Position numbers and translations under genes: made by a program. A DNA stretch of 64,000 bases from Hymenobacter sp. ISL-91 (GTDB lineage Bacteria; Bacteroidota; Bacteroidia; Cytophagales; Hymenobacteraceae): contig NZ_JAGGPS010000026.1 in assembly GCF_018613725.1 (NCBI RefSeq), positions 71,835-135,834 of the forward strand, in the 5' to 3' direction. Shown piece after piece: positions 42,367 through 51,644 of this stretch. Each line of letters begins with the position of its first letter. Position 1 is the stretch's first letter. Under the pieces are notes generated by a model, which was not told the DNA's origin, made no database searches, and worked only from the letters and a program-made list of their open reading frames with translations.

Positions 42367-42813
42367 CTACACCCGAAACCCCATGCGCTTGGGGCGCTGC
42401 CCGTCGAGGTAGTGCAGGGCCAGCCGGTAGCTTTCCAGCCCGAAGCCGCTGATGCTGCCCGCGCAGTGGCGGCCCAGCAGGCTGCGCTGCCGGAACTCCT
42501 CGCGGGCGTGCAGGTTGCTCAGGTGCACCTCAATTACCGGCGAACCGATGGCGGCCACCGCGTCGGCCAGCGCCACGCTGGTGTGGGTGAAGCCGCCGGC
42601 ATTGAGCACGATGCCGTGGTAGCTGAACCCCACTTCGTGGAGCTTGTCGATGAGGCCGCCCTCATGGTTGCTCTGGGCATATTCCAGTTCGAACTGCGGG
42701 AAGGCTTCTACTAATTCGGGCAAAAAGTCTTCGAACGAGCGGGTGCCATAGATGCCGGGTTCGCGCCGGCCCAGCAGGTTAAGGTTGGGGCCGTTAAGCA
42801 GCAGGATTTTCAT
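42367..42813 (-). CDS. aroQ: Type II 3-dehydroquinate dehydratase
   Basis: A 148-residue shikimate-pathway enzyme converting 3-dehydroquinate to 3-dehydroshikimate. The start MKILLLNGPNLNLLGRREPGIYG carries the active-site Arg/Tyr loop. The motifs NHEGGLIDKLHE, LNAGGFTHTSVAL and VEVHLSNLHAREEFR (catalytic His) all match AroQ dodecameric enzymes, and the length is normal. It stands alone, divergent from xerD across a palindromic repeat. The ATG at 42813 begins the conserved region. Confidence 0.96.
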   Translation of the reverse strand: MKILLLNGPNLNLLGRREPGIYGTRSFEDFLPELVEAFPQFELEYAQSNHEGGLIDKLHEVGFSYHGIVLNAGGFTHTSVALADAVAAIGSPVIEVHLSNLHAREEFRQRSLLGRHCAGSISGFGLESYRLALHYLDGQRPKRMGFRV

Positions 42814-42861
42814 TGGAGGGAGGGCTGAAGGGAATGGTTTCTGGGAGCTTGGTGGGCAAAG

Positions 42862-42966
42862 GAACGTCATTCTGAGCGGAGTGAAGAATCTCGCGTGCCA
42901 CAGTAATTTTAGCTATTGGAGGTGCCACTGCACGCGAGATTCTTCGCTCCGCTCAGAATGACGTTC
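42862..42966. repeat. Intergenic inverted repeat, gaagaatctcgcg type, copy 2
   Basis: The left arm gaacgtcattctgagcgg... with the reverse complement ending gaatgacgttc; about 35-bp arms. The arms match 30511-30610 closely, while the loop is different. It lies in the divergent aroQ-xerD spacer, so a pure terminator role is unlikely here. Confidence 0.85.
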
Positions 42967-43001
42967 TTTTGTGCCTCAGTTCATCAGTCCCTTTTCCGCC
43001 C

Positions 43002-43904
43002 ATGTCGCCCTGGAATCTTGCCATCAAACAGTTCGAGGGCTACCTGCAACTCGAAAAGTCGTTGTCGGCCAACTCGGTGGAGGCCTATGCCCGCGACGTG
43101 CACAAGCTGCGCCAGTACCTGGAGCTGGAGCGGCTGCCAGCCTCACCCCAGCAGGTAACCACCCGCCTGCTGCGCGACTTTCTCGCCTGGCTGGGCGGTA
43201 TGGGCCTGGAGGCTACCTCGCAGGCCCGCACGCTGTCGGGCATCAAGGCCTTTTACCGCTTCCTGATCATGGAAGACCTGCTTTCCATCGACCCCACCGA
43301 CACGCTGGAAGCGCCCAAAACCGGCCGCAAGCTGCCCGACACGCTCAGCTACCCCGAAGTGGAGCAACTACTGGCCGCTATTGATTTGAGTACGCCCGAG
43401 GGCACCCGCAACCGGGCCATATTGGAGGTGCTCTACAGCTCGGGCCTGCGCGTGAGCGAGCTGACCGGCCTACGGCTGTCCAACCTCTACGCCGACCAGG
43501 GCTTCGTGCGCGTGACGGGCAAGGGCAATAAGGAGCGGCTGGTGCCCATCGGCCGCGACGCGCTCAAGCACTTGGGTTTCTACCTGCAGGGCATCAGGGC
43601 CCACCTCGATATCAAGCCTGGCCACGAAGACACGGTGTTTCTGAATAAGCGCGGTGCGGGCCTTTCCCGGGTGATGATTTTTCATATCATCAAGGCCGCC
43701 GCCGAGAAAGCGGGCATTGGCAAGAGCGTCAGCCCGCACACCTTCCGCCACAGCTTCGCCACGCATTTGATTGAAGGCGGGGCCGACCTACGGGCCGTGC
43801 AGGAAATGCTGGGCCACGAAAGCATAACCACCACCGAAATCTACACCCACCTCGACCGCGACTACCTGCGCCAGGTTATCACGCAGTTTCATCCACGCAG
43901 TTGA
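43002..43904 (+). CDS. xerD: Tyrosine recombinase XerD
   Basis: A 300-residue site-specific recombinase that resolves chromosome dimers at dif with XerC and FtsK. The N-terminal SAM-like core-binding domain (about 1-95) is followed by the catalytic domain. The catalytic set is complete: Arg in SSGLRVSELTGL near 149, Lys in GKGNKERLVPIG, His-x-x-Arg in HTFRHSFATHL near 246-249, His in GHESITTTE near 272, and Tyr in EIYTHL near 282. The length and composition are chromosomal rather than integrase-like. The ATG at 43002 is preferred to 42969. ftsK lies 2.5 kb downstream. Confidence 0.95.
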   Translation: MSPWNLAIKQFEGYLQLEKSLSANSVEAYARDVHKLRQYLELERLPASPQQVTTRLLRDFLAWLGGMGLEATSQARTLSGIKAFYRFLIMEDLLSIDPTDTLEAPKTGRKLPDTLSYPEVEQLLAAIDLSTPEGTRNRAILEVLYSSGLRVSELTGLRLSNLYADQGFVRVTGKGNKERLVPIGRDALKHLGFYLQGIRAHLDIKPGHEDTVFLNKRGAGLSRVMIFHIIKAAAEKAGIGKSVSPHTFRHSFATHLIEGGADLRAVQEMLGHESITTTEIYTHLDRDYLRQVITQFHPRS

Positions 43905-43925
43905 AGTACCTGCGGCCGGCCGCTT

Positions 43926-44351
43926 TTAGTGGGCCGGTTGCTGCCTACACGCTGCCAGCCAGTCGTTGGCTTCGGCCAGCAGATCGAAAAACTGGATTTC
44001 GAATTGGGTGAATAAGTGGTGCGTGGGTGTGCCCAGAAACAGGGTGGCCAGCGTGCCGCTTCGTACTACATGGGCCACATACTGCACGCCGGCTTGGGCA
44101 GCAGCCGGCGCCCATTGTTGCGCCAGCCACAGCAACGAGTCGAACCACGGGCCCTGCAGGTCGGTGTTGTCGTTGAGTAGGCAGCAGCATGGATACCGGC
44201 GCAGAATATCGAGCGCGGCCTGGGCTCCGTCGTAAGCCAGCGGCCCCGTTACGTTTCCCTGCCAGGTAACGGTGAGCTGCTTCTGTTCCGACGAATAGTA
44301 TAGTCGGCAATAATCAGGACACTCGGGGCTGGAGAGTACACGCTCTGTCAT
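43926..44351 (-). CDS. SpoIIAA/STAS-like fold protein, function unknown
   Basis: A 141-residue soluble protein. A beta strand pair (RLYYSSEQKQLTVTWQGNV) is followed by AQAALDILRRYPCCCLLNDNTDLQGPWFDSLLWLAQQW. This resembles the lineage-expanded SpoIIAA-like proteins of Hymenobacter relatives, where a short strand and NDN(S/T) loop precede a Trp-containing helix. Three adjacent Cys are unusual. A regulatory protein-protein role is possible but unproven. It is divergent from the DUF6044 gene and convergent with xerD. Confidence 0.7.
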   Translation of the reverse strand: MTERVLSSPECPDYCRLYYSSEQKQLTVTWQGNVTGPLAYDGAQAALDILRRYPCCCLLNDNTDLQGPWFDSLLWLAQQWAPAAAQAGVQYVAHVVRSGTLATLFLGTPTHHLFTQFEIQFFDLLAEANDWLAACRQQPAH

Positions 44352-44462
44352 GATAAAACACTAAAAAAGATGGAAATATTTTAACGTGAGGCAGGCCGGT
44401 CGGGATGCCTTTTGCCGAAAAAAGGCAGTTACTTTTACGGCCCCGTTCCTGCCGCTGCTTTC

Positions 44463-46196
44463 ATGCCTGCTCCTTTTAGCGCCATTGCTTTGCCATTTCG
44501 CCCTCGCCGCGTCCTGCTGGGGGCAGCGCTGGCCCTGCTGCTGCTGGCTCTGGTTTACGTAGCCCCCGCCGGCCGCACCTACATCCTGCTCGACGATAAC
44601 CTCGACACCGAGCTGGCCACCGGCTACGCGTTGGTAGCCGAAGGTAAGGCCCTCGACTACCGGCCGGGCACCGTGGTAGAGCGCCTGCTGAACGGGCTGC
44701 CCCGCAATGCTCTGCGGCCGGGTTTGCAGCCTCTGGTAGGCCTGCAGGCCCTGCTGCCCACGCTGCCCGCCTACCTGCTGCACGAGCTGCTGGTGCGCCT
44801 GGCGGGCCTGGTGAGTATGTACTGGCTGCTGCGCCGCCACCTGCTGCCCGGCCCCCGCAACGTTGCGTTGTGTGCCGGGCTGGCCCTGGCCTGGGCAGTG
44901 CTGCCCGCTTACACTACCTACGGCGTATCGGTGCTGGGGCAGCCGGCGGTGGCAGCCGTGCTGCTGCAGCTGCGCCGCCAGCCGGCCCGCTGGCCGAACT
45001 ACGTGGTGCTGGGGATGTTCGGGCTGTGGTCGAGCCTTGTGCTGGCGGGGGTGTTTGTGCTGCTGGCGGGTGGGGTACTACTATTGTGGGAGGCCTGGAG
45101 GGGCCGCTACCAGGCCGCCGGCCGCCTGTTGCTGGGGCTGGCCGTACTGGCCGCCACCTATCTGGTGGTAGAGTACCCGCTGGTTTCGGCACTGCTGGGC
45201 GGGCAGTTCGTATCGCACCGGCTGGAGTTCGATTACGCCCGACTAGCCCTAACAGGGGCAGGGGTGGGGCTGCTAACGGCAGCGCGCTATTTTTTGCTGG
45301 GCCATTACCATAGTGGCCAGCTGGTGTGGCTGGCCCCGTTGCTGGCCGCCGGGGGCGCTGCGTTTCTGGTGCCGGCTGGCGCGGCCCGCAACCAGTTGCG
45401 GCGGGTACTGGTGGTGTGGGTGGGGGCGCTGGCCGGGGCCGCGCTGTTTTGTGGCTTCTACCCGCAACTGACAGCGGTGGGCCAGCAGATCCTGCCGCTG
45501 CTGCGGGCCTTTAATCTTTCGCGGCTTCATTTTTTGCTGCCGCTGGCGTGGTTTTGCCTGCTGGTTTTCAGCCTACGCCACTTGCCGGCCGGCCGGGGCC
45601 GCTGGGCGCTGGTGGCGTTGCAGCTGCTGCTGGGCCTGGGCTTCAATACCGAATGGACGCTGAATGTGCGCCGTTTGCTGGGCCGGTTGCCGGCTTCGGA
45701 GCCCACATATGCTGCCTACGTGGCCCCCGGGCTGTTTGGCAAGGTGCAACAGGCTATTGTCGAGCGCACGGGCCAGCCGCCGGCTGCCTACCGGGTGGCC
45801 TGCCTGGGCTTTCCGCCGGCCGTGGCTACGCTCAACGGGTTTTTCACCCTCGATGCCTACCTCAATAACTACCCCCTGGCCTACAAGCACGCGTTCCGGC
45901 CCCTGATAGCCGGCGAGCTGGCTAAAAGCCCTGCCCTGGCCACGTATTTCGATGCCTGGGGCAACCGCTGCTACCTGTTTTCGGCTGAGCTGGGCAAAAA
46001 TTTCCGGGTGCCCGCCACGCCTGCCCGCACCGTGCAGCACTGGCAGTTTGATGCCGCCGCCTTCCGCCGGCTTGGCGGGCGCTATGTGTTTTCGGCGGCC
46101 CGGCTGGCCCGGCCCGGGGCCAGCGGCCTGCGCCTGTTTGGCCAATATGCCTCGCCCAACGCTTACTGGCACCTGTGGGTATATGAGGTGTTATAG
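44463..46196 (+). CDS. DUF6044-like polytopic membrane protein
   Basis: A 577-residue inner-membrane protein with about 10-12 hydrophobic Leu/Ala-rich segments. It resembles the DUF6044/YkoS-like family, having an extracytoplasmic loop TYILLDDNLDTELATGYALVAEG after the first helix and a C-terminal soluble domain of about 150 residues. That C-terminal part (CLGFPPAVATLNGFFTLDAYLNNYPLAYK) fits the family. It may be an envelope glycosyltransferase-like protein, but there is no catalytic motif that I can name. The ATG at 44463 follows a TACTTTTA motif at 44430. Confidence 0.75.
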   Translation: MPAPFSAIALPFRPRRVLLGAALALLLLALVYVAPAGRTYILLDDNLDTELATGYALVAEGKALDYRPGTVVERLLNGLPRNALRPGLQPLVGLQALLPTLPAYLLHELLVRLAGLVSMYWLLRRHLLPGPRNVALCAGLALAWAVLPAYTTYGVSVLGQPAVAAVLLQLRRQPARWPNYVVLGMFGLWSSLVLAGVFVLLAGGVLLLWEAWRGRYQAAGRLLLGLAVLAATYLVVEYPLVSALLGGQFVSHRLEFDYARLALTGAGVGLLTAARYFLLGHYHSGQLVWLAPLLAAGGAAFLVPAGAARNQLRRVLVVWVGALAGAALFCGFYPQLTAVGQQILPLLRAFNLSRLHFLLPLAWFCLLVFSLRHLPAGRGRWALVALQLLLGLGFNTEWTLNVRRLLGRLPASEPTYAAYVAPGLFGKVQQAIVERTGQPPAAYRVACLGFPPAVATLNGFFTLDAYLNNYPLAYKHAFRPLIAGELAKSPALATYFDAWGNRCYLFSAELGKNFRVPATPARTVQHWQFDAAAFRRLGGRYVFSAARLARPGASGLRLFGQYASPNAYWHLWVYEVL

Positions 46197-46404
46197 TAAA
46201 CCATAGAGGCAGGCGCGCCGGACGTTTGCCCGCTCGGGCCGTGCCGGGTAAGTGTTCGGGCTTCAGTGGCCTAGTGCCATCCGGCGGGCTGCTGCGGCTC
46301 TGCAGTGCCAAACACTCCGGTTCATTATCTCCCTGTCCGGGCTTGTCTTTTCTCGCTATTTCACCTGTTTTATACCTAGATTTGGTATCTGGCGTACTTT
46401 TCCA

Positions 46405-49368
46405 ATGGCTAAAAATACCTACAAGCAACCGGCCGAAACTCCCACCCGCCGCGGCAACGAGCCCCGGCCGGCTGACCCGCGGCCGGCCCGCAACCAACCC
46501 CGTCCCGCTGCTGCTACTGATGCGCCTGCGCGCGAAAACCGGCGCAACGAGCCGAAGTCGGCGGCCGCGGCCAAGCCCAGGAAAGAGCGCACGCCGCTGA
46601 AACTGCCGGTTTTTCGCTTTGGAGAACTGTTTGGTTTTCTGCGCGACCGGCGCTTCCAGCTGTTTGTGGGCTTTTTTCTGCTCTTCAGCTCCATTTACCT
46701 CACTATTGCCTTCGTCTCATTCCTGTTCACCGGCCATGCCGACCAGAGCGTGACCGAAAGCGTGGGCCGCACTGCCCTGCGCGACGCGGGCCAGGAAACC
46801 GGCAACTGGCTGGGGGTAGTGGGCGCGCTGCTGGCCGAGTGGCTGATTCAGGACGGCTTTGGCGTGGCCGCGTTTGCCCTGATTCCAATTGTGTTCTTTC
46901 TGGGCTATAAAACCGTGTTTCGGCGCGGGGTCGTTTCGTTCAGCTATGTGCTGGCCATGTGCCTGTTCACTACGCTCTGGCTGAGCGTGCTGCTGGGCTA
47001 CGTGGTCCTTTCGCTGCAAACCCCCGGCATCGACCCTGTACTGGCCCATAGTCTCGACTTTTTGTGCGGCGGCGTGGGCTACGAAACAGCCTTCTGGCTC
47101 GACAGCCTAATTGGCTGGGGCACGGTGCTGCTGCTGGCCTTCCTGCTGATTTCGTTTGTGGTGTTCTTCTTCAACATCACCACCCTCAACCTGGGCAGCA
47201 GCCCCAATGAGGCGTCCGACGAGCCCGCCGCCGTCCGTCGCCCCGCCACCAACGAGCCCGCTCCCTGGGCCGTTGATGCCCCTTCGGCCCTGGATGCCGA
47301 CGACAACCCGCTGGGCCTCACGCTCCGCGACACGCGCGGCTCGCGGGCTGTGGCAGCTGAGGAGCAGGAGGCTGACGATGAATTTGAAGAAGCCGAACCG
47401 GCTCCTGCGCCGCTCCGGACCGGCGCCGTGGCTTCGTCGGCGCTGGCGGCGGCCACCACAGCAGGAGGGGGGCTGGCGGCCGGTGCTGCGGCGCTGCCCT
47501 TAAGCGTGGCGCCGGTAGCCGCGGCTGCGGCAGCAGCAGTGGTGCCCAAAGCCAGTGGCCCCAGCTTCTCCATCGAAGTAGCCGAGCCGGAACCCGACCG
47601 CGCCCCTATTGCTCCGGCCGTGCCCCTGGCTGCCAGCGTACCCACCCCGCTTTCACTGGCCGACCTGGCCGATGATGACGATGCGCCGCTGCCGGCTTCG
47701 TTGCCGCTCCCGGCCGCTGCGTCGGCCCGGCCTGCCGGCCTGTCGTTCGAGGTGGAAGACGCTACCGGCAAGCCCGAGCTCGATCCCTCGGCCGGCCTTG
47801 ATATGGCCGTTATTGCCGAGGAAGACGAGGAAGCCGAGGTGATGCCGACCGGCGAGTACGACCCCACCCTCGATTTGCCCCGCTACCAGTACCCCACCCT
47901 GGAACTGCTCAACGACTACGGCCAGGCCAAAGCCCAAGTAACCAAGGAGGAGCTGGAAGCCAACAAAGACCGCATTGTAGAAACACTGGGCCACTACGGC
48001 ATCAACATCGCCAGCATCAAGGCCACCATCGGCCCCACCGTTACGCTCTACGAAATTGTGCCCGATGCCGGGGTGCGCATCAGCAAAATCAAAAGCCTGG
48101 AAGATGATATTGCCCTGAGCCTCGCGGCCTTGGGCATCCGGATTATTGCGCCTATTCCGGGCAAGGGAACCATTGGTATCGAGGTGCCGAACGCTAAAAA
48201 GGAGATGGTGAGCATCCGCTCGGTGTTCAACACCGACAAGTTTATTTCCACGGAAATGGACCTGCCCATTGCTTTTGGCCGCACCATTACCAACGAGGTA
48301 TTTGTGGTCGATCTGGCCAAGATGCCCCACTTGCTGATGGCCGGTGCTACGGGTCAGGGTAAGTCGGTGGGTTTGAACGTGATTCTGGCTTCGCTGATTT
48401 ACAAGCGCCACCCCAGCCAACTCAAGTTCGTGCTCGTCGACCCCAAAAAGGTAGAATTGAGCATCTTCAACAAGATTGAGCGTCACTTTCTGGCCAAGCT
48501 GCCCGACACCGAGGAGCCCATCATCACCGACACCAAAAAGGTGGTGAACACGCTCAACTCGCTGTGCATGGAGATGGACAAGCGCTACGATTTGCTTAAG
48601 GATGCCGGCTGCCGCAACCTCAAGGAGTATAACCGCAAGTTCGTGGAGCGCCGCCTCAACCCCAAAAAGGGCCACCGCTACATGCCCTTCATTGTGCTGG
48701 TGATTGACGAGCTAGCCGACCTGATGATGACGGCTGGCAAGGAGGTGGAAACGCCCATTGCCCGCCTGGCCCAGTTGGCCCGTGCCATCGGCATCCACCT
48801 GATTGTGGCCACCCAGCGCCCCTCCGTGAACGTCATTACCGGCATCATCAAGGCCAACTTTCCCTGTCGGATTTCCTTTAAAGTCACCAGCAAAATTGAC
48901 TCGCGCACCATCCTCGATGCCGGCGGCGCCGACCAGCTCATCGGCCAGGGCGACATGCTGATTTCGCAGGGCTCCGATATCATCCGGGTGCAGTGCGCCT
49001 TCATCGACACGCCCGAAGTAGACCGCCTCTGCGACTTCGTGGGCGAGCAGCAGGGCTACCCCGATGCCTACCACCTGCCCGAAGTGGTGGGCGAAAGCGG
49101 CGGCGGCAACGGCGACACCGACGACTTCAACCCCGCCGACCGCGACGCCATGTTCGAGGAAGCGGCCCGCGTTATCGTTACGCACCAGCAGGGCAGCACC
49201 TCCCTGATTCAGCGCCGCCTCAAGCTGGGCTACAACCGCGCCGGCCGCCTGATTGACCAGCTGGAGCACGCCGGCATTGTGGGGCCGTTTGAGGGCAGCA
49301 AGGCCCGGGAGGTATTAATTCCGGATGAGTACAGTTTGGAACAGTTGTTGAATACGCTGCCCAGGTAG
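46405..49368 (+). CDS. ftsK: DNA translocase FtsK/SpoIIIE
   Basis: A 987-residue septal DNA pump that segregates chromosome termini and activates XerCD. A basic disordered N-terminus (about 1-70) is followed by four membrane helices (about 85-260). A low-complexity Ala/Pro/Glu linker spans about 270-490. The alpha/beta motor has Walker A GATGQGKSVGLN near 647 and Walker B IVLVIDELADLMM near 765. The C-terminal winged-helix gamma domain (about 913-987; LIQRRLKLGYNRAGRLIDQLE) reads KOPS-type sites. The start is the ATG at 46405; the frame extends 51 codons upstream, but that part is not FtsK-like. A long antisense frame in the linker is an artefact. Confidence 0.95.
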   Translation: MAKNTYKQPAETPTRRGNEPRPADPRPARNQPRPAAATDAPARENRRNEPKSAAAAKPRKERTPLKLPVFRFGELFGFLRDRRFQLFVGFFLLFSSIYLTIAFVSFLFTGHADQSVTESVGRTALRDAGQETGNWLGVVGALLAEWLIQDGFGVAAFALIPIVFFLGYKTVFRRGVVSFSYVLAMCLFTTLWLSVLLGYVVLSLQTPGIDPVLAHSLDFLCGGVGYETAFWLDSLIGWGTVLLLAFLLISFVVFFFNITTLNLGSSPNEASDEPAAVRRPATNEPAPWAVDAPSALDADDNPLGLTLRDTRGSRAVAAEEQEADDEFEEAEPAPAPLRTGAVASSALAAATTAGGGLAAGAAALPLSVAPVAAAAAAAVVPKASGPSFSIEVAEPEPDRAPIAPAVPLAASVPTPLSLADLADDDDAPLPASLPLPAAASARPAGLSFEVEDATGKPELDPSAGLDMAVIAEEDEEAEVMPTGEYDPTLDLPRYQYPTLELLNDYGQAKAQVTKEELEANKDRIVETLGHYGINIASIKATIGPTVTLYEIVPDAGVRISKIKSLEDDIALSLAALGIRIIAPIPGKGTIGIEVPNAKKEMVSIRSVFNTDKFISTEMDLPIAFGRTITNEVFVVDLAKMPHLLMAGATGQGKSVGLNVILASLIYKRHPSQLKFVLVDPKKVELSIFNKIERHFLAKLPDTEEPIITDTKKVVNTLNSLCMEMDKRYDLLKDAGCRNLKEYNRKFVERRLNPKKGHRYMPFIVLVIDELADLMMTAGKEVETPIARLAQLARAIGIHLIVATQRPSVNVITGIIKANFPCRISFKVTSKIDSRTILDAGGADQLIGQGDMLISQGSDIIRVQCAFIDTPEVDRLCDFVGEQQGYPDAYHLPEVVGESGGGNGDTDDFNPADRDAMFEEAARVIVTHQQGSTSLIQRRLKLGYNRAGRLIDQLEHAGIVGPFEGSKAREVLIPDEYSLEQLLNTLPR

Positions 49369-49375
49369 AGAGGTA

Positions 49376-49484
49376 GTATTGAGTAACTAGTATTGAGTAG
49401 CTAGATCAAAGCGCGTTTTTTTCCGCGTTTTTCCGCTCTTAACCGAACAAAGTCTCGATACGAACGTCTCAGTAGTCAATACTT
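49376..49484. repeat. Imperfect inverted repeat, agtattgagta type
   Basis: Two direct copies of agtattgagta at the left and a reverse-complement agtcaatact at the right flank the ftsK-lolA spacer. The match is shorter than in the other repeats. Confidence 0.45.
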
Positions 49485-49495
49485 AAAATCCTGCA

Positions 49496-50140
49496 ATGAA
49501 AAAGTACCTCGCTCTGCTCGCCCTGTCCGTTTCGTTTTCCTCCGTGGCTTCGGCCCAGCAGGACCCCAAGGCGGGGAAGATTCTGGACCAGATGAGCGCG
49601 AAATACAAGGCTATGAAGGCCTTTAAAGCCACCTTCACTCAAACCCTCGAAAACGATGCGGCCAAGGTGAAAGAGAATCTGAGCGGCGACATTACCGTGA
49701 GCGGCCAGAAGTTTCGGCTGAAGATGAGCGGCCAGGAGGTCATCAACAACGGCCAGACCATGTGGACCTACATGAAGTCGGAAAACGAGGTGAACGTATC
49801 CGACTACGAGCCCGACGAGCAGGAAGTGTCGCCCTCCCAGATTTACACGCTCTACAAGAAGGGTTACAAGTACAACTATGCCGGCGAAGCCAAGGAAGGC
49901 GGCGAAATGGTCGACATCATCGACCTGTCGCCCGAGGACCGCAACAACCCCGTGTATAAGGTGCGCCTGAAAGTAGGCCGCAACGACAAAGCGGTGAAAA
50001 GCTGGCAGATGTACAAGAAAAATGGCAACCGCTACACTTACCGCATCAGCAAGTTCCTGCCCAACGCGCCGGTCGACGCTACTACTTTCAACTTCGACAA
50101 AACCAAATACAAAGGTGTAAAGGTGATTGACCTGCGCTAG
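49496..50140 (+). CDS. LolA-like outer-membrane lipoprotein carrier
   Basis: A 214-residue periplasmic protein. The signal peptide MKKYLALLALSVSFSSVASA is cleaved before QQDPKAGKILDQMSAKYKAMKAFKATFTQTLEN, the usual LolA start. The GDITVSGQKFRLKMSGQEVINNGQTMWTYMKSENEV region gives the hydrophobic half-barrel that carries lipoproteins across the periplasm. Bacteroidetes LolA proteins are divergent and often lie next to ftsK, as here. A strong terminator follows, so it ends its unit. Confidence 0.9.
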   Translation: MKKYLALLALSVSFSSVASAQQDPKAGKILDQMSAKYKAMKAFKATFTQTLENDAAKVKENLSGDITVSGQKFRLKMSGQEVINNGQTMWTYMKSENEVNVSDYEPDEQEVSPSQIYTLYKKGYKYNYAGEAKEGGEMVDIIDLSPEDRNNPVYKVRLKVGRNDKAVKSWQMYKKNGNRYTYRISKFLPNAPVDATTFNFDKTKYKGVKVIDLR

Positions 50141-50159
50141 TCGCTTATCTTGGAAGCCT

Positions 50160-50204
50160 AACCGGCCCGCTCCTGCTGTTTCTGCAGGGGTGGGCCGGTT
50201 TTTT
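50160..50204 (+). terminator. Intrinsic terminator after the LolA-like gene
   Basis: Stem aaccggccc-gctcctgc / gcagggg-gggccggtt followed by six T. It lies about 20 nt past the stop. Confidence 0.85.
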
Positions 50205-50274
50205 GTTGAGCGGCTTTTACCTACTTTGAATTCTCTTTGAGTCTTGAATGCTAACTTATTAGGCTTGATCCGCT

Positions 50275-51558
50275 ATGCAAGAGGATTTTCTCCATTACAT
50301 CTGGCAGCACCAGTACTTCGATAAAACCGACCTGCAAACCGACGATGGTCAGCCGATAACCGTGCTGCGGCCCGGCCACCGCAACCCCGATGCCGGCCCC
50401 GATTTCTTGCAGGCTCGCCTGAAGATTGGAGAGGTGGAGTGGAACGGGGCCGTGGAAATTCATCTGCGTGCCTCCGACTGGCACCGCCATCAGCACCAGA
50501 CCGACCCCAAATACGACCAGGTGATATTGCACGTAGTAAATGTAGCCGACGTGCCGGTGCAGCGCACCAACGGCACCGAAATTCCGGTGTTGACGCTGGC
50601 GGTACGCCTGCCGGCCGGTGCCCTGGCGGCCTACGAGCAGCTGCGCGGCCAACCGCCCGAAACACTGCTGCCCTGTGCCCCGCTGCTACCCCAGACCTCG
50701 GAGTTGACGCGCACCATGATACTGGGCCGCACCCTGCTGGAACGCATGGAGCAGAAGGCCGCCCGCGTAACCGAGCTGCACGAGCGACTGGGCCAGGACT
50801 GGGAGGCCACCGCCTGGCACGCGCTGGCGGCGGCCTTTGGCTTTCAGAAAAACGCCGAGCCGCTGGCCCGCCTGGCCAAAGCGCTGCCGCTGGCCCTGCT
50901 GCGCCGCTATCGCGCCGACAGTCGCCAATTGGCCGCGCTGGTGTTCGGGCAGGCCGGATTTCTGGACGACGAGCCGCTGGACGACTTTAGCCGCGACCTG
51001 CAGACCGAGTTTGGGTTTCTGCGCCACAAGCACAACCTGCATGGCACGGCGCTGGCGGCCCACGAGTGGAACTTCCTGCGGCTGCGGCCGGCCAACTTCC
51101 CCACCGTGCGGCTGATTCAGCTGGTGGCCCTGTTGCACGTCCGTCCCACGCTCTTCGACGCCCTGCTCACGGCCCGCGACGGGCGGGCGCTGGAGCAGTT
51201 TTTTCGGGCCCCGTTGCCCGACTATTGGCAGAACCACACCCGCCCCGGCCGCCCCGGCAAAGTGGCCGAGCTGGGTCGTAGTAGTGTGCACCTGCTGATA
51301 ACCAACACCGTAGTGCCTTTGCGCGTGGCCTATGCCCGCTCGGTTGGCAACCCCGAGCAGGTGGAAGCCGCCCTGGCCCTGCTCGACCAGCTACCCGCCG
51401 AACGCAACCACCTCACCGACGCCTACGAAGCCGCCGGCTTCCGCCATACCTGCGCCGCCGACTCGCAGGCGCTGCTGGCCCTGCACCGCGACTATTGCAC
51501 CCCGCGTCGCTGCGTGCACTGCGGTATCGGGGCCAGTTTGCTTCGCCAGAAAGGGTGA
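50275..51558 (+). CDS. DUF2851 family protein
   Basis: A 427-residue soluble protein of a Bacteroidetes-enriched family of unknown function. It starts MQEDFLHYIWQHQYFD and continues with the conserved GHRNPDAGPDFLQARL and WNGAVEIHLRASDW segments. HVHL-like and PTVRLIQL segments and a C-terminal YCTPRRCVHCGIG cluster follow, the latter resembling a metal- or iron-sulphur-binding motif. The ATG at 50275 fits the family start. No signal or membrane helix is visible. It is followed after 86 nt by a membrane protein gene on the same strand. Confidence 0.9.
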   Translation: MQEDFLHYIWQHQYFDKTDLQTDDGQPITVLRPGHRNPDAGPDFLQARLKIGEVEWNGAVEIHLRASDWHRHQHQTDPKYDQVILHVVNVADVPVQRTNGTEIPVLTLAVRLPAGALAAYEQLRGQPPETLLPCAPLLPQTSELTRTMILGRTLLERMEQKAARVTELHERLGQDWEATAWHALAAAFGFQKNAEPLARLAKALPLALLRRYRADSRQLAALVFGQAGFLDDEPLDDFSRDLQTEFGFLRHKHNLHGTALAAHEWNFLRLRPANFPTVRLIQLVALLHVRPTLFDALLTARDGRALEQFFRAPLPDYWQNHTRPGRPGKVAELGRSSVHLLITNTVVPLRVAYARSVGNPEQVEAALALLDQLPAERNHLTDAYEAAGFRHTCAADSQALLALHRDYCTPRRCVHCGIGASLLRQKG

Positions 51559-51644
51559 TCTTCAGGCAACAAGCTGCTATTGGACGTCAGCTTGCGACTT
51601 GTGGCTTGCGGCTTGCAACTCAAAGCAAGTAGCTTGCAGCTCAA

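Noticed and set aside
43002-43904. Integrase marking a genomic island
   Set aside because: Length, complete catalytic set and context (next to aroQ, near ftsK) fit the housekeeping XerD; no att-like repeats seen.
47079-47867. 262-codon minus-strand ORF inside ftsK
   Set aside because: Antisense shadow of the Ala/Pro-rich FtsK linker; composition is only Ser/Ala/Gly repeats.
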